From Mesostigma viride (Eukaryota; Streptophyta; Mesostigmatophyceae; Mesostigmatales; Mesostigmataceae), in assembly GCA_009746045.1 (NCBI GenBank), contig RPFO01000528.1, positions 25,894-89,893 of the forward strand: a DNA stretch of 64,000 nt. The letters are read 5' to 3'. The notes beneath the pieces were generated by a model. It was not told where the DNA came from and made no database searches. It worked only from the letters and a program-made list of their open reading frames with translations. A program made the position numbers and the translations under genes. Below, in pieces: positions 1 to 12,532 of the stretch (the first letter of the stretch is position 1; each line of letters begins with the position of its first letter).

Positions 1-96
1 CATCTGCTTAAAAACAGCAGCCTCCTCCGCACGAAGCTCCTTCGCTGCCGCCTCCGTCTTCTTCTTCGCCTCCTCCTTCTGCTTCGCCACCGTCGT
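1..96 (-). CDS. Possible coding exon running off the left edge
   Basis: On the minus strand this stretch is open and rich in Lys, Glu and Ala, as in a long charged helix. It starts directly after a pyrimidine-rich tract ending in CAG, a plausible splice acceptor, at 97-99. Codon use is GC-rich, like the coding parts of the transposons further in. It has some resemblance in composition to the first exon of the spliced gene at 41529, but I cannot align them by eye. No domain is recognisable in 32 residues. It could equally be a chance open frame in a CTT/CCT-rich tract. Confidence 0.25.
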
Positions 97-531
97 CTGA
101 TGGTGGCGACCAAGACAGAGATAATAACCACTGCGTATTTACACAGTTCCGTGAATCTGATAATTCTTTACGAATCAACATAATGCATCATCGTTCAGGG
201 GTCATCATCTGACCCATTTCAAGCTGCGGAACCCAAAATTTACACCAAATGGCACGTTGACAGCCTTGACAGCCATATCTCGCTATGCGCGCGCGCAACG
301 GTAAAAAATGTTAGCAAAAGTCACGTGATGCACAGCCTGGCAACGTGGTATTCAGGCGGCTATGGCGCAATTATCCCACCAACCTATATGCATTTACGTT
401 CACATTGGGTCTGTCCCGAGTTGCCTGACCATGCTTACATCCGTACCCGATGGCGCAGCGCTCGCTTAATATTTTGCCACGTGGCGGCCGGGGTGCAAGT
501 GTATCCAAATGGATACACTTGACGGAGTATG
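97..531. other. No gene seen
   Basis: AT/GC-mixed sequence with only short open frames in both strands. I see no repeat longer than a few units and no element end until the AT tract at 532. Confidence 0.5.
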
Positions 532-552
532 GGATATATATATATATTATTA
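532..552. repeat. (AT)n tract, target of family-1 LINE
   Basis: A short run of alternating A and T followed by TTATT lies directly against the truncated 5' end of the first R2-type copy. The same (TA)n plus TTAAT/TTATT context occurs at the 5' junctions of the other copies, so this looks like the integration site. Confidence 0.6.
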
Positions 553-1554
553 GGCCATCCAGGAGGCCTATGCTGAGATCCAGCAGGCCTGTTCTCCCGT
601 CCGTGCCGCTCAGGCGGTACAGCGCCACCTCCCTCGCGGCACTCCCTCGGTCGCCTCCGTTCAATCTCCCGCCGCATTCCCTGCTCGCGTCATCGATAAA
701 CACCAGAAAACCTACGCGGGTATTCTGCACACGGCTGATTGGATGGCTCTTTTCGCGGACCTCAACGCCCAGGGACGTGCGTGGCTGTTCTCGCTTTCCT
801 TGCGGAGTGTGGGCTCGGCGTACCTTCGTGCTCTTCCCATGGCCCCCCATTCGCCTTGGCTCCCAGCCACTACTCGGTGGCGCTCCGGCACCAGCTATTT
901 GCCCCGCAGCCTCTTGTTCCGGCCGGGCGGCCTTGTGGTAGCTGTGGGCAGCCGCTGGATCCCACGGGGACTCACTACCTTGCCTGCATGGGGGGCCAAC
1001 AGAATCAGAATTGGTATTTGTATTTGCACACTGTCCTCCTGACGGTGGTGCTCGCCATGATTCGGTCGGTTTTCCCCCACGCGAACATCCGGTCCGAGGA
1101 TGCGGATGGCGCTGCCTTCTATTCCCCCAACCACCGGCCTGACATCGTGGTGCTGGACTTTGAGGGGGGTGGCCGGCATCTGCTTATTGACGTTTCGGTG
1201 GCGCGGCCCTTGGCTCTTAGCCACGTGGCTGGGGCCTCCCTCACGGCAGGTTACACGGCGGACCGGGCGGAGCGGGCCAAGCTCCTGGCCTACGGCGACG
1301 TCGGGCACCATCGTGTGGTGCCCTTTGTCCTGGAGGAGTTTGGTGCCATGGGGCCCCTGACCTCCGCCTTCTTCAAGGAGTGTTGCCGGCTCCGGGAGGA
1401 CCGGCTGGACCTGGAGGGCCAGCGGGCCCCATGGTCGGCGCGGACCTGGACGTCATATTGGCGTCAGCGCTTGTCGGTGGCGCTGACTCGGGCCATGGCT
1501 GACATCATGCTCCGCCGTACGCGGGCTGATTTTGCGGTGCAGCAGGGCTATTAG
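553..1554 (+). pseudogene. C-terminal part of R2-type ORF: zinc knuckle and RLE
   Basis: The frame encodes the region after the RT fingers and palm. It includes a CCHC knuckle with spacing C-x2-C-x9-H-x3-C (about 932-985), then a restriction-like endonuclease with RPD followed by LLIDVSV (about 1130-1205), the PD...D layout of R2/R4-type RLEs. The protein ends ...FAVQQGY at 1554. A run of C at 840-850 is one base shorter than in the copy at 7081 and shifts the frame, so the product is broken. The RLE nicks the target and the knuckle probably helps bind it. This is known of the family; activity is not implied here. Confidence 0.8.
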
Positions 1555-1690
1555 GTTCCTCCCGTTAGGCGTTTCCATTGGTCTTATCGTAGTATAGAGC
1601 TTTGACATGGCTCTGTATATAGGTTTATAGCTGGGCGTTTGCTTTGGTTTGAGTGATTTCACTCTGCTGTAAGTAATTATAATTTTTTAA
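553..1690 (+). mobile_element. R2-type LINE, family 1, copy C1 (5' truncated)
   Basis: This is the last ~1.1 kb of an R2-type (RLE-bearing) non-LTR retrotransposon. It starts abruptly inside the reading frame at about 553 and ends with a 3' UTR whose last bases are AT-rich (1662-1690). The same 3' UTR recurs, reversed, at 5084, 7085, 16018, 26422, 27640 and 28505. A (TA)n stretch lies on each side, and family 2 starts immediately downstream. 5' truncation is the normal outcome of incomplete target-primed reverse transcription. Confidence 0.85.
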
Positions 1691-4600
1691 TATATACATT
1701 CGGGCTTCCCACCCCCACATCACGGAGGCCGCCATGCGCGCCATGGACTGCTACCGCTGCCCGGCAGCCCATTGCCAGCGGATTTTTTCGATCCACGGGC
1801 GGTACCAGCATGAGCGGCAGTGCCGCCGCCAAACCCCCCAGAACGGCCTGCCCGGCGGCCCGGCGGCCGCACCGGCCTCCCGGTCCCGGGCGGCCCCTCG
1901 GTCGGCCCCTGCCCCTCCACCGGCATCGCAGGGTACGAGCGATCCGGGGGACCTCTCGGCAGGCTGGGCATTCCTGGCCACGCTCCCTTTTGCCGCCTGT
2001 GCGCGCAACCCTTGCATGACGCTCCCGGACGTCCCTCACCGCGCCCGGAGCTTGTTTACGCGCTGCGCCCTGCTTTCCCTGGCCCGGATGCATAGTCACC
2101 CTCTCGACGAACTCGGCCACAAGCTGTTTCTCGTCACCCCCCGGCTCCTCTTAGCGCCGTTGGAGCGGGGCGTGCGTGGCGTACAGGGTGCGGTCATCGC
2201 TCGCTGCCGGCGGTTCCTCCTCGGGGATTGGGAAGGGCTGTGGGCGCTGCAGCCTCCGGCCTCCACCCGGGTGTCGGGGGCCGCCTCCTTTGCCCGGGTG
2301 GAAGCTGACGTCATGCGGTTGGTGAAGGTAGGTGAATTGAGCCGGGCCATGCAAAAGCTTGAACTGACCGCGTTGGCTCCCTCCACTCCCCCGACCCTGC
2401 AGGCTTTGCGCGACCTTCACCCCGACGAACCGGCCTTTGCGGTGCCCGCCCCGGCCACCCCCCCGCCCCCGCCTATTGTCCTGGACCTGGACATCTTCAC
2501 GGCTGTGCTGAAGGATCTGCCGAACGCCTCCTCCACCGGCCCCTCAGGCTGGCGCTACGAGCACCTCTCCGTGATGGCGGGCCATGGCGGGGCGACCGCA
2601 CTCTTTGAGGCTGCCGCCGACTTGGCCGCGGGGTCCCTGGCCCCCGCGGCGCGCCCTTGGCTGGCTGGGGCACGCCTCATTGCCCTCCTGAAAGACGACG
2701 TCCCCCCGCCTGCTGGCCGCGTTCGTCCCATTGCTTGCGGCGAGGTCCTACGCAAGCTGGTGAGTAAGGTCATTTGTCGCCAAAAGGCCCCCGAGTTTCG
2801 CGCCTACTTCTGCCCCAACCGGAGTGATACTGAGGAGTCCGTCGCGGCCCAGCTTGGCGTCGCCACCAAAGGGGGCAGCGACATCATCGTGCACACAGTT
2901 CAGGCCTACCTCGAGACGCATCCGACCCATGTGGCGCTGAAGGTGGATTGCCACAATGCGTTCAATGCTGTCACCAAGGCTAGCATCTTTGAGGCCGTCG
3001 GCGAGGCGTTCCCTGACCTTCTTGCGTGGACAGCAGCCTGCTACGGCGAACCCACTCAACTCTCCTTCCTCATGGAGGATGGGACGTTCGCCGACATCGC
3101 TTCCCGCACGGGAACCCAGCAAGGTGACCCCCTCGGCCCCTTTTACCTGTCTGCCCCGCTGCACAAGGCTCTCCAAGGTGTCCACGCTGCGCACCCGGAT
3201 GTCGTGCTCCTCGCCTATATGGACGATATCCATGCCCTTGGCCCGGCCGACGCTGTGGTTGCCGCCCTGGCTGCCCTTGAAGTGGCCATGGCGGCCATCA
3301 ACCTTCGGCTCACCCTCCCCAAGTGTGCAGTCTTTTCGCCCCAGGGGGACTGCTCTGGCTTCCCCGCGGCTATCCCGGGGGCATTGGCGCGGGCGCGTGG
3401 TTTCTCGTGCCTGGGCGTCCCTGTGGGTGACCCTGACTACGTCGAAGAGGAGCTCCGGGCCACCGTGGAACAGCGCACCCATGTCCTCGAGACTTGGGCG
3501 CGCCTCAAGGACCCCCAGACCAAAGGGCTCCTCCTGTGGTTTTGCGCCCACCCGCGGGTGGTTCACTGGCTCCGTGGCGCTCCCCCCACTTGGTGCGGCT
3601 TGCCGCGGAAGGCCATGACGAGCGCATTCAGGCCGCCTTGCAGGTGCTCCTCCCCGGCCCTAGCCTGCCAGCTCACTCCATGCGCTTGGCCACCCTCCCC
3701 TGCCGCATGGGCGGGTGTGGGCTCACCCGCGCCGCCCGCCTCGCCCCCGCCGCCTTCCTTGGCTCTGTTGCTCAGGCCTGGGCGGAGATCCGCCGGTTGG
3801 TCCCCAGCGCCGTCAGCGCCATTCCCGACTTGGTCACCCCATCCCCCTTCCCCTTTGTGCAGGCTGTGCAGGATTCTTACCTCGGGATCCAGCAGGCTTG
3901 CGACCTCGTCCGCCCCGCTCAGGCCGTCCACCGTCGCCTGCCCCGGGGCACGCCCGGCGTGTCCACTGTCGTCAGTCCTAGTGTCTTCCCTGCCTGCGTT
4001 CATGAAAAACAACAAAAGACCTACGCGGGTATACTACACTGTGCCGACTGGATGGGTCTGCATGCGAGCTTGAACGATCAGGGGAAGGCTTGGCTTCACT
4101 CCGTTTCCCTTGAGGGGAGCGTGGGGTCCGCATTCCTGCGCGCCCTCCCCATGAGCCCTTTGTTCACACTGGTTCCGGCCCTTTACGCCATCGCTCTCCG
4201 CCACCAGCTCTTTGCCCCGCAACCTCTCATCACGGCGGGTGCGTCCTGCGGCAGCTGCGGGCTTGCTCTGGATACTACTGGGACGCACTACATCGCGTGC
4301 ATGGGTGGCCAGCAGAACCAGAACTGGTTCCTCTATCTCCATACCGCTCTCCTCCGGGTGGTGTGTGCCATGGTTCGGTCGGTCTTTCCCCACTCCACCA
4401 TCAAGTGCGAGGACGCGGATGGGGCCGCCCTCTACTCACCCAACCACCGCCCCGACATTACCGTGCTTGACTACGACGGGCAGGGTTGCCACCTGCTCAT
4501 CGATGTCTCCGTGGCTCGGCCGCTTTCCGGTCGCCACATCCTCCGGGCGGCTGTGGATGCCGGCGCTGCTGCCGCTGTGGCTGAGCGCGACAAGTTTGCC

Positions 4601-5083
4601 TCCTACGGCAATGTGGGGCCCCACCGGGTCATCCCCTTTGTCCTTGAGGAGTTCGGGGCCATGGGCCCCAAGACAGCGGAGTTTTTCCACGAGTGCTGCC
4701 AGCGCCGTGAAGACCGCCTCGACCTCGAGGGTCAGACCGCCCCGTGGTCGGCCCGCACGTGGTCCTCGTATTGGCGGCAGCGTCTGTCACTCGCCCTCAC
4801 TCGCACCGTGGCTGATGTGTTATTCCGCCGCACCCGGGCCGACTTTGTCGCGACCCATGCGGTCTAGATCCCTTCCAGGCCTGCATGGTGGGCCGGCAGC
4901 GCTGTTGCTGCGTGTAGTTTTGTGATGTATAGTTAGTTGTACCTTGTGCCGCTGGCGTGATCCTTGGATGTCTGTGTCAGATTACTATTAATTTCTTCAG
5001 GGTTATTCTCCCAGTTATCGGGTTTTTCCTTATGTTGCATGCCTATCTCACCTCCGTAATCTATCATTCTCAATGAATATATA
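1691..5083 (+). mobile_element. R2-type LINE, family 2 (nearly full length, 5' truncated)
   Basis: A second RLE-type LINE lineage, clearly related to family 1 in protein but different in nucleotide sequence and 3' UTR. Its 5' end lies directly against the TA tail of copy C1, and its 3' UTR (4868-5083) ends at another TA tract where copy C2 begins in the opposite orientation. The last ~40 bp before that tract (CTCACCTCCGTAATC and following) recur at 57297-57332, so they are either the 3' end of this family or shared host repeat. Confidence 0.8.
1698..4867 (+). pseudogene. R2-type ORF: zinc finger, RT, zinc knuckle, RLE
   Basis: The frame is open from the junction; the first ATG is at 1734, but similarity to the family-1 N-terminus continues upstream (1698-1733), so that ATG is probably internal. 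Counting from it, a C-x4-C-x11-H-x3-C finger lies near residues 7-26. RT motif A (KVDCHNAF) has its Asp at 405, motif B (GTQQGDPLGP) is near 460, and motif C is YMDD at 495-498. A CCHC knuckle lies at 4245-4300 and the RLE (RPD...LIDVSV) at 4447-4515. One base is missing in a C run near 3585, so the RT and RLE halves lie in different frames. Total length would be about 1040 residues. It would make a cDNA at a nicked target site, as known for R2. Confidence 0.85.
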
Positions 5084-7080
5084 TTAAAAATATAATTACT
5101 TACAGCAGAGTGAAATCACTCAAACCAAAGCAAACGCCCAGCTATAAACCTATATACAGAGCCATGTCAAAGCTCTATACTACGATAAGACCAATGGAAA
5201 CGCCTAACGGGAGGAACCTAATAGCCCTGCTGCACCGCAAAATCAGCCCGCGTACGGCGGAGCATGATGTCAGCCATGGCCCGAGTCAGCGCCACCGACA
5301 AGCGCTGACGCCAATATGACGTCCAGGTCCGCGCCGACCATGGGGCCCGCTGGCCCTCCAGGTCCAGCCGGTCCTCCCGGAGCCGGCAACACTCCTTGAA
5401 GAAGGCGGAGGTCAGGGGCCCCATGGCCCCAAACTCCTCCAGGACAAAGGGCACCACACGATGGTGCCCGACGTCGCCGTAGGCCAGGAGCTTGGCCCGC
5501 TCCGCCCGGTCCGCCGTGTAACCTGCCGTGAGGGAGGCCCCAGCCACGTGCATGCTAAGAGCCAAGGGCCGCGCCACCGAAACGTCGATAAGCAGATGCC
5601 GGCCACCCCCCTCAAAGTCCAGCACCACGATGTCAGGCCGGTGGTTGGGGGAATAGAAGGCAGCGCCATCCGCATCCTCGGACCGGATGTTCGCGTGGGG
5701 GAAAACCGACCGAATCATGGCGAGCACCACCGTCAGGAGGACAGTGTGCAAATACAAATACCAATTCTGATTCTGTTGGCCCCCCATGCAGGCAAGGTAG
5801 TGAGTCCCCGTGGGATCCAGCGGCTGCCCACAGCTACCGCAAGGCCGCCCGGCCGGAACAAGAGGCTGCGGGGCAAATAGCTGGTGCCGGAGCGCCACCG
5901 AGTAGTGGCTGGGAGCCAAGGCGAATGGGGGGCCATGGGAAGAGCACGAAGGTACGCCGAGCCCACACTCCGCAAGGAAAGCGAGAACAGCCACGCACGT
6001 CCCTGGGCGTTGAGGTCCGCGAAAAGAGCAATCCAATCAGCCGTGTGCAGAATACCCGCGTAGGTTTTCTGGTGTTTATCGATGACGCGAGCAGGGAATG
6101 CGGCGGGAGATTGAACGGAGGCGACCGAGGGAGTGCCGCGAGGGAGGTGGCGCTGTACCGCCTGAGCGGCACGGACGGGAGAACAGGCCTGCTGGATCTC
6201 AGCATAGGCCTCCTGGATGGCGGTGACGAAGGGCAAAGGGCTGCTGGGGTCCAGGAGGTCAGGCGCTGCCGTTGCCAAAAGGGGCAGGAGCCGGCAGCTT
6301 TCCGCCCACGACTGAGCGACGGAGCCCAAAAATGCTGCTGGGGCCAGCCGCCGCGGCACGAGTCAGACCACTGCCACCCATCCGTGCAGGCAGGGAGGCA
6401 ATGCGAATAGCATGTGGCGGGAGGTCGGGGCCCGGGACCAGCTGCGCCAAGGCCGACTGGATGCGTTCGTCGTGGTCCTCGGCGGCCAGCCGGACCTGAG
6501 CCGGAAGAGCGCCCCGGAGCCAGTGAACGACGCGAGGGTGAGCGCAAAACCACAGAAGCAGACCCTTGGTCTGCGAATCATGAAGGCGCGCAATCAAGGG
6601 CAGTACCTCAGTGCGTGCCTCGAGGGCGGCCCGCAGAGCATCGATGACAAACGCGGGGTCGCCAACCGGAACGCCGAGGACATCCAACCCATGGAGGCGC
6701 TCGTCCCGGCCCAAGAGCTGGGGCGGAAAGCCGGAGCAATCACCTTGGGGCGAGTACACCGCGCACTTGGCCAGGGTCAACTGGAGGTTGATGTCGGCCA
6801 CCGCCGGTCTGCAGTGCCAGCAGAGCCGCGGTGGTGTTCAGCACAGGGCCCAGAAGGTAGATATCATCCAAGTAGGCCTGAATAGCGACCGCCGGGTGGG
6901 CTGCATGGACCGCTTGGAGGCAACCCTGGAGGGGGGCGGCAAAGTACAGGGGTCCCAGGGGGTCCCCTTGCTGGGTGCCCGACCGCGACAGCAGGCCGCC
7001 GCGAGTGCCGTCCTCCATGATGTGAACCAGTTGGCCGGGCTGGCCGTAGCACACGGCTGTCCAAGCGTACAAGTCCTCGA
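5084..7080 (-). mobile_element. R2-type LINE, family 1, copy C2 (5' truncated)
   Basis: Antisense copy of family 1 with its 3' tail at the left. It runs back into the RT domain and stops at 7080, between RT motifs A and B. The (TA)n tail of copy C3 follows at once. Confidence 0.85.
5218..7072 (-). pseudogene. RT-RLE fragment of copy C2
   Basis: Minus-strand frames cover RT motif B (GTQQGDPLGPLYF), motif C (AYLDDIYLLG), the linker, CCHC knuckle and RLE, ending at 5218. The frame is broken at several points: indels near 6795-6835 (a sequence differing from the other copies just after motif C), at 6348 (one extra base in a GC-rich run), and in the C run near 5930. A 3-bp in-frame gain lies in CACGTGCATGC at 5549. 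At 6520 it keeps the shorter, unfilled form of a site that carries a 4-bp insertion in copies C3 and C4. Confidence 0.75.
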
Positions 7081-7084
7081 TATA

Positions 7085-9182
7085 TATTAAAAATATAATT
7101 ACTTACAACAGAGTGAAATCACTCAAACCAAAGCAAACGCCCATCTATAAACCTATATACAGAGCCATGTCAAAGCTCTATACTACGATAAGACCAATGG
7201 AAACGCCTAACGGGAGGAACCTAATAGCCCTGCTGCACCGCAAAATCAGCCCGCGTACGGCGGAGCATGATGTCAGCCATGGCCCGAGTCAGCGCCACCG
7301 ACAAGCGCTGACGCCAATATGACGTCCAGGTCCGCGCCGACCATGGGGCCCGCTGGCCCTCCAGGTCCAGCCGGTCCTCCCGGAGCCGGCAACACTCCTT
7401 GAAGAAGGCGGAGGTCAGGGGCCCCATGGCCCCAAACTCCTCCAGGACAAAGGGCACCACACGATGGTGCCCGACGTCGCCGTAGGCCAGGAGCTTGGCC
7501 CGCTCCGCCCGGTCCGCCGTGTAACCTGCCGTGAGGGAGGCCCCAGCCACGTGGCTAAGAGCCAAGGGCCGCGCCACCGAAACGTCAATAAGCAGATGCC
7601 GGCCACCCCCCTCAAAGTCCAGCACCACGATGTCAGGCCGGTGGTTGGGGGAATAGAAGGCAGCGCCATCCGCATCCTCGGACCGGATGTTCGCGTGGGG
7701 GACTGAAGACTGACCGAATCATGGCGAGCACCACCGTCAGGAGGACAGTGTGCAAATACAAATACCAATTCTGATTCTGTTGGCCCCCCATGCAGGCAAG
7801 GTAGTGAGTCCCCGTGGGATCCAGCGGCTGCCCACAGCTACCGCAAGGCCGCCCGGCCGGAACAAGAGGCTGCGGGGCAAATAGCTGGTGCCGGAGCGCC
7901 ACCGAGTAGTGGCTGGGAGCCAAGGCGAATGGGGGGGCCATGGGAAGAGCACGAAGGTACGCCGAGCCCACACTCCGCAAGGAAAGCGAGAACAGCCACG
8001 CACGTCCCTGGGCGTTGAGGTCCGCGAAAAGAGCAATCCAATCAGCCGTGTGCAGAATACCCGCGTAGGTTTTCTGGTGTTTATCGATGACGCGAGCAGG
8101 GAATGCGGCGGGAGATTGAACGGAGGCGACCGAGGGAGTGCCGCGAGGGAGGTGGCGCTGTACCGCCTGAGCGGCACGGACGGGAGAACAGGCCTGCTGG
8201 ATCTCAGCATAGGCCTCCTGGATGGCGGTGACGAAGGGCAAAGGGCTGCTGGGGTCCAGGAGGTCAGGCGCTGCCGTTGCCAAAAGGGCAGGAGCCGGCA
8301 GCTTTCCGCCCACGACTGAGCGACGGAGCCCAAAAATGCTGCTGGGGCCAGCCGGGCGGCACGAGTCAGACCACTGCCACCCATCCGTGCAGGCAGGGAG
8401 GCAATGCGAATAGCATGTGGCGGGAGGTCGGGGCCCGGGACCAGCTGCGCCAAGGCCGACTGGATGCGTTCGTCGTGGCCCTCGGCGGCCAGCCGGACCT
8501 GAGCCGGAAGAGCGCCCCGGAGCCAGTACGTGAACGACGCGAGGGTGAGCGCAAAACCACAGAAGCAGACCCTTGGTCTGCGAATCATGAAGGCGCGCAA
8601 TCAAGGCCGGCAGTACCTCAGTGCGTGCCTCGAGGGCGGCCCGCAGAGCATCGATGACAAACGCGGGGTCGCCAACCGGAACGCCGAGGACATCCAACCC
8701 ATGGAGGCGCTCGTCCCGGCCCAAGAGCTGGGGCGGAAAGCCGGAGCAATCACCTTGGGGCGAGTACACCGCGCACTTGGCCAGGGTCAACTGGAGGTTG
8801 ATGTCGGCCACCGCGGTCTGCAGTGCCAGCAGAGCCGCGGTGGTGTCCGGCACAGGGCCCAGAAGGTAGATATCATCCAAGTAGGCCTGAATAGCGACCG
8901 CCGGGTGGGCAGCATGGACCGCTTGGAGGCAACCCTGGAGGGGGGCGGCAAAGTACAGGGGTCCCAGGGGGTCCCCTTGCTGGGTGCCCGACCGCGACAG
9001 CAGGCCGCCGCGAGTGCCGTCCTCCATGATGTGAACCAGTTGGCCGGGCTGGCCGTAGCACACGGCTGTCCAAGCGTACAAGTCCTCGAAGGACTCCATG
9101 ACGGCCGCAAACATGCTGGCGCGGGACAGACTGTTGAACGCGTTGTGGCAGTCGACCTTGACGACAGCGTGGGTGCATGCAT
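7085..9182 (-). pseudogene. R2-type LINE copy C3, 3' half (RT motifs A-C, RLE)
   Basis: Minus-strand open frames carry RT motif A (VVKVDCHNAFNSL), motif B, motif C (AYLDD), the knuckle and the RLE, with the stop at 7221. The N-terminal half continues at 13713-16001, beyond a 4.5-kb insertion that splits the codons for EAHP and THAVV. A 4-bp gain (GTACGT for GT at 8526-8531) and a G-run loss at 8285 shift the frame, and the sequence at 7701 differs from all other copies. Not functional as it stands. Confidence 0.8.
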
Positions 9183-9540
9183 TAGGAAGTCGGAAAAAAT
9201 TCGTCCTGAGATATCTTGAGATTTTTCTGAGTTTTTTTGAGATTTACCTACACAAATCTTGAGAAATCCTGAGAAAACCCTGAGAAATCCTGAGATAAAT
9301 TTTGAATTTTCCTGAGATTGCCCTGATTTTTCCTGATTTTTTTTGTCTTCACAAAATCTGGTAAGTGCACACCTCGGGTCCTGAGATTTCTGGTGAAAAA
9401 CTCAGGTCTTGAGATTTTGACTTTGTAGTGAAAATCTCAGGACAAAATCTCAGGACAATCTCAGGACAAAAAAACGAGTAGAATCTCAAGAAAATCAAGA
9501 ACATGCACAGGCGAATTCTCCAGCCATTCTGGGACAAAAA
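9183..9540. repeat. Subterminal CTGAGA/ATCCTGAG repeats, left
   Basis: Dense degenerate copies of CTGAGATTT, AATCCTGAGA and ATCTCAGGACAA in both orientations. The right end (13340-13712) has the matching set. Subterminal arrays of this kind are usual transposase-binding regions in DNA transposons. Confidence 0.65.
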
Positions 9541-10059
9541 AATGGTGCTATCAGGGACCGTCAGAAATACAACAATGCAAGATGATTACAACAGGGGCAT
9601 GACTCACAATCAGTGCATTTATTACATTGATAAATATTATTTAAAAAATCTTTTATTCATAGGCAAAAAATAAATCACAACAAAAAGAGGATTGTTTCTT
9701 CATCGTTTGGCAGATCTTGTAGATCATTTGGTTCTTCATATACTCTGCCAAACTGTGCTTCGTTGCACATTTACCTGCACGCATAAACCAGGAAGGGGGA
9801 AAAACAGCATTAAACAGGACCATGATTAGAAACGCTGGGCTGCAGCATGTGCACATGTACACCTAACTAGACCAAAGGCATAGCAAACAACATCATGCTC
9901 GGCATAAAAAAAGATACTTCTGACTGGTACAAAACATTGAAAGGGTGACCCAAGTGAAAGCCTAGCACCGCCATTATTGAGATGTGCAAGACCAAGAAAC
10001 CACGACATTGCATATGACCGATGCATTGAAAAAGGGAAAACACGTTTATTAACTGTGAA

Positions 10060-10680
10060 GCTCCAGGATAACTAGACTAAATTTCTTCAGGGCAAGGGAC
10101 TAATTGAATTCAGCAAGCAAGCGTACATGCGCGCAAGGACGAGAGTGGCTAAATAAGGAAGCAAGGGCCTAACAAAGGAAGCAAGGGACTTATTAGATTC
10201 AGCAAGCAAGCAATTGCAAGCATGCAAGGAAGAGGGGCTAACAAAGGAAGCAAGGGCCTAACAAAGGAATCAGGGGACTGATTCCATTCAGCAAGTGGTC
10301 AAGCATGCAGGGAAGGAACGGCCTAACCAAGTAGGCAAGGTCATATCAAAGGAAGCAAGGCATTAATTAAATTCAGCAAGCATGCGAGGAAGAGTGGCTT
10401 ACAAAGGAAGCATGGGACTAAGAAAGGAAGCAAGGGACTAATTACATTCAGGAAGCACGCATGCAAGGAAGCAAGGGAATAAAGCAAGGAACTAATCAAA
10501 TTCAGCAAGCGGCTAAACAACCAAGCAAGGGCCTAATCAAGGAAGAAAGCAACCACGCAAAGAAGCAAGCAAGCACGCAAAGACGGAAACAAGCATGCAA
10601 GGAAGCAAGGGGTTTATCGAACTCAGCAAGCAAGCATGCAAGGAAGCAAGGAGCAAGTGAGGGACCAAGGGACTAATCAA
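10060..10680. repeat. Degenerate AAGGAAGCAAGGGACTAA minisatellite
   Basis: About twenty imperfect copies of a unit built from GGAAGCAAGGGACTAA and TTCAGCAAGCA. The 71-codon plus-strand frame at 10461 is only this repeat. The same tract recurs at 21000-21620 in unit B. Confidence 0.75.
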
Positions 10681-12532
10681 CTTTATGACACTTACCACGC
10701 AGAAGGGACAACCTCATGACCGCGGAGAAGATAACATTCCGTCCCTCCTGTTGCGATTGCAAAGGGGAGAAAGAATAGTAGTGATGTAAGGAATGAATTC
10801 CAGTGCAAAATTAGGAAAATACCTTCAATAACAAAGCTAGTAAGTAGGCAAGGTAATTAAAAAGTAGGTAGCAAACTGATGACAACATGCACATACTCAC
10901 GCATGGACCAACCAAGTTAGTATCTAATCTACTATGTGGCTTATGAGGAAGCACCATGAAACATTTGACCTTACTGGCTTCATCAGAACACGTCTAGATG
11001 CTTTTCCTTTGCAAAGATAGTCGCAATTGACGCTTGGGGCTTGCATGGGATTCAGGTCTGCATGGACGTGCTTTGACAACAAACGGGCATGTACGCACAA
11101 AAATGCCCAAGGACGGTACTTCATGATGGTCATCTTCATGAAATTGACCACGCATGTAAGAGGACAAGAAATCAAGTATTCAGAGTTCATGCTATACTAA
11201 GAAACCAGCTTTTGCTCAGAATGCCGCTTTTGCGGTCTATGGGCCTTCCAATGCAACCTGCCAAGCAATTCTCATAAGTATCCTTGCTCAGCTACGCAGT
11301 TGCTCATTTTCCCGGCTCCATTCCTCTTCGATCACAGCCTGTCCATGACGGCCTTGTAGGTTTTGGATAGCTCCAGAATCTCGCTCTGTTTATTCTCCGT
11401 TACTTATGTCACTCACCTGTCGTCGCTACTAGAACCGCTTCTAGTGCGGTTCTCGCTGCCACCCCTGCTGCCACACCTGCAGCGCTTGTTATTCGGTGGT
11501 TGCATTCATTGGTTACGTATGGAAATCGGTTGCCCCATCGCTCGAGCTAGCGTGTATGTGCCCTCACTGCCCGCTAGCCCCAGCACTGACTTGACTGCGA
11601 ACAACGGCTAGGGCTACGTCAAACGCGTTTTTTTGAATTTGCGCAAAAAAAAAGATTGCGACTAGGTCACATCCGTAGCCAGCGGCAGGCGGAATGTCTC
11701 GAGTGATTCCAGCCAAGCGATCTTCCGTATTGTCATGACATCTTACCTTTCCACTGGTTACTACTCGTCTCAAAGCCTTTTAGAACGGTCGGAGCCGCAA
11801 ACTGCCGATAAATTTACAGGTACAGTAACTAGTATTCACCAATGAAAGCCACAGGCATTTAAAAAACCGCCGTCCTGCCAGACCCTAGAAAACGCTTGGT
11901 CCTGCCTTTGCCGGACAACCATTGGAGCAGGTTATAAAGTGCGACAACGATTTCTGATTGTTGGCTGACAGACTGACAGCCGACAATTATTAACGCAAAG
12001 TCACTAAAGCAATTAGGCAGTGAGAACATTCTACAAAAGAGCTCTTAGTTCGGGCTTTATAGAAGTAGTACCTGCCTGTTAAAAATTGGAACAAGGATAC
12101 GGTTCCGGCATCCGTTTATTCCGAAGCCGGTACGGGCAAGGCTAGGGAACCGGCGTGGGAATAAACTGAACTGAACATAACTGAAATAAAGGCCGTTATG
12201 GTGCCGTGAAATAGCCGCATGACGACAGTGCCGTTCCAAACTTTCAACTTCGCGCCCTACCTCTCTTAACCGTTACCTGGTAGACCGTTGGTCCAACGAG
12301 CGAAAAATTTAGAAAGGTTGCGATTAGGCAACGCGACCTTGCACCTAGCCGCACCCATGAACGCCTTCAGCAGCCATGTTAGGCAACACAACCCTGCACC
12401 TAGCCGCACCATTCCATAAACGCCTTCATCAGCCATGTTAGGCCGGAATAGACACGGCATTTCCACTTTGGGTCTCGCACTAGTCAAGTCACTTGCTCAG
12501 ATAGTATATCACTAGCTCTGACCCGCCTTCAA

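Noticed and set aside
371-850. Antisense frames across the R2-type copies
   Set aside because: GC-rich shadows of the real frame; they recur wherever the element does and show no domain.
7633-9114. 493-codon frame as an intact RT gene
   Set aside because: It switches out of the RT frame after a 4-bp gain and back after a 1-bp loss, so the middle is nonsense relative to other copies.
9175-9183. GCATGCAT as an 8-bp hAT-type target duplication
   Set aside because: The right flank after CCGACTTCCTA reads GGGTGGGC, not GCATGCAT, so no duplication is supported.
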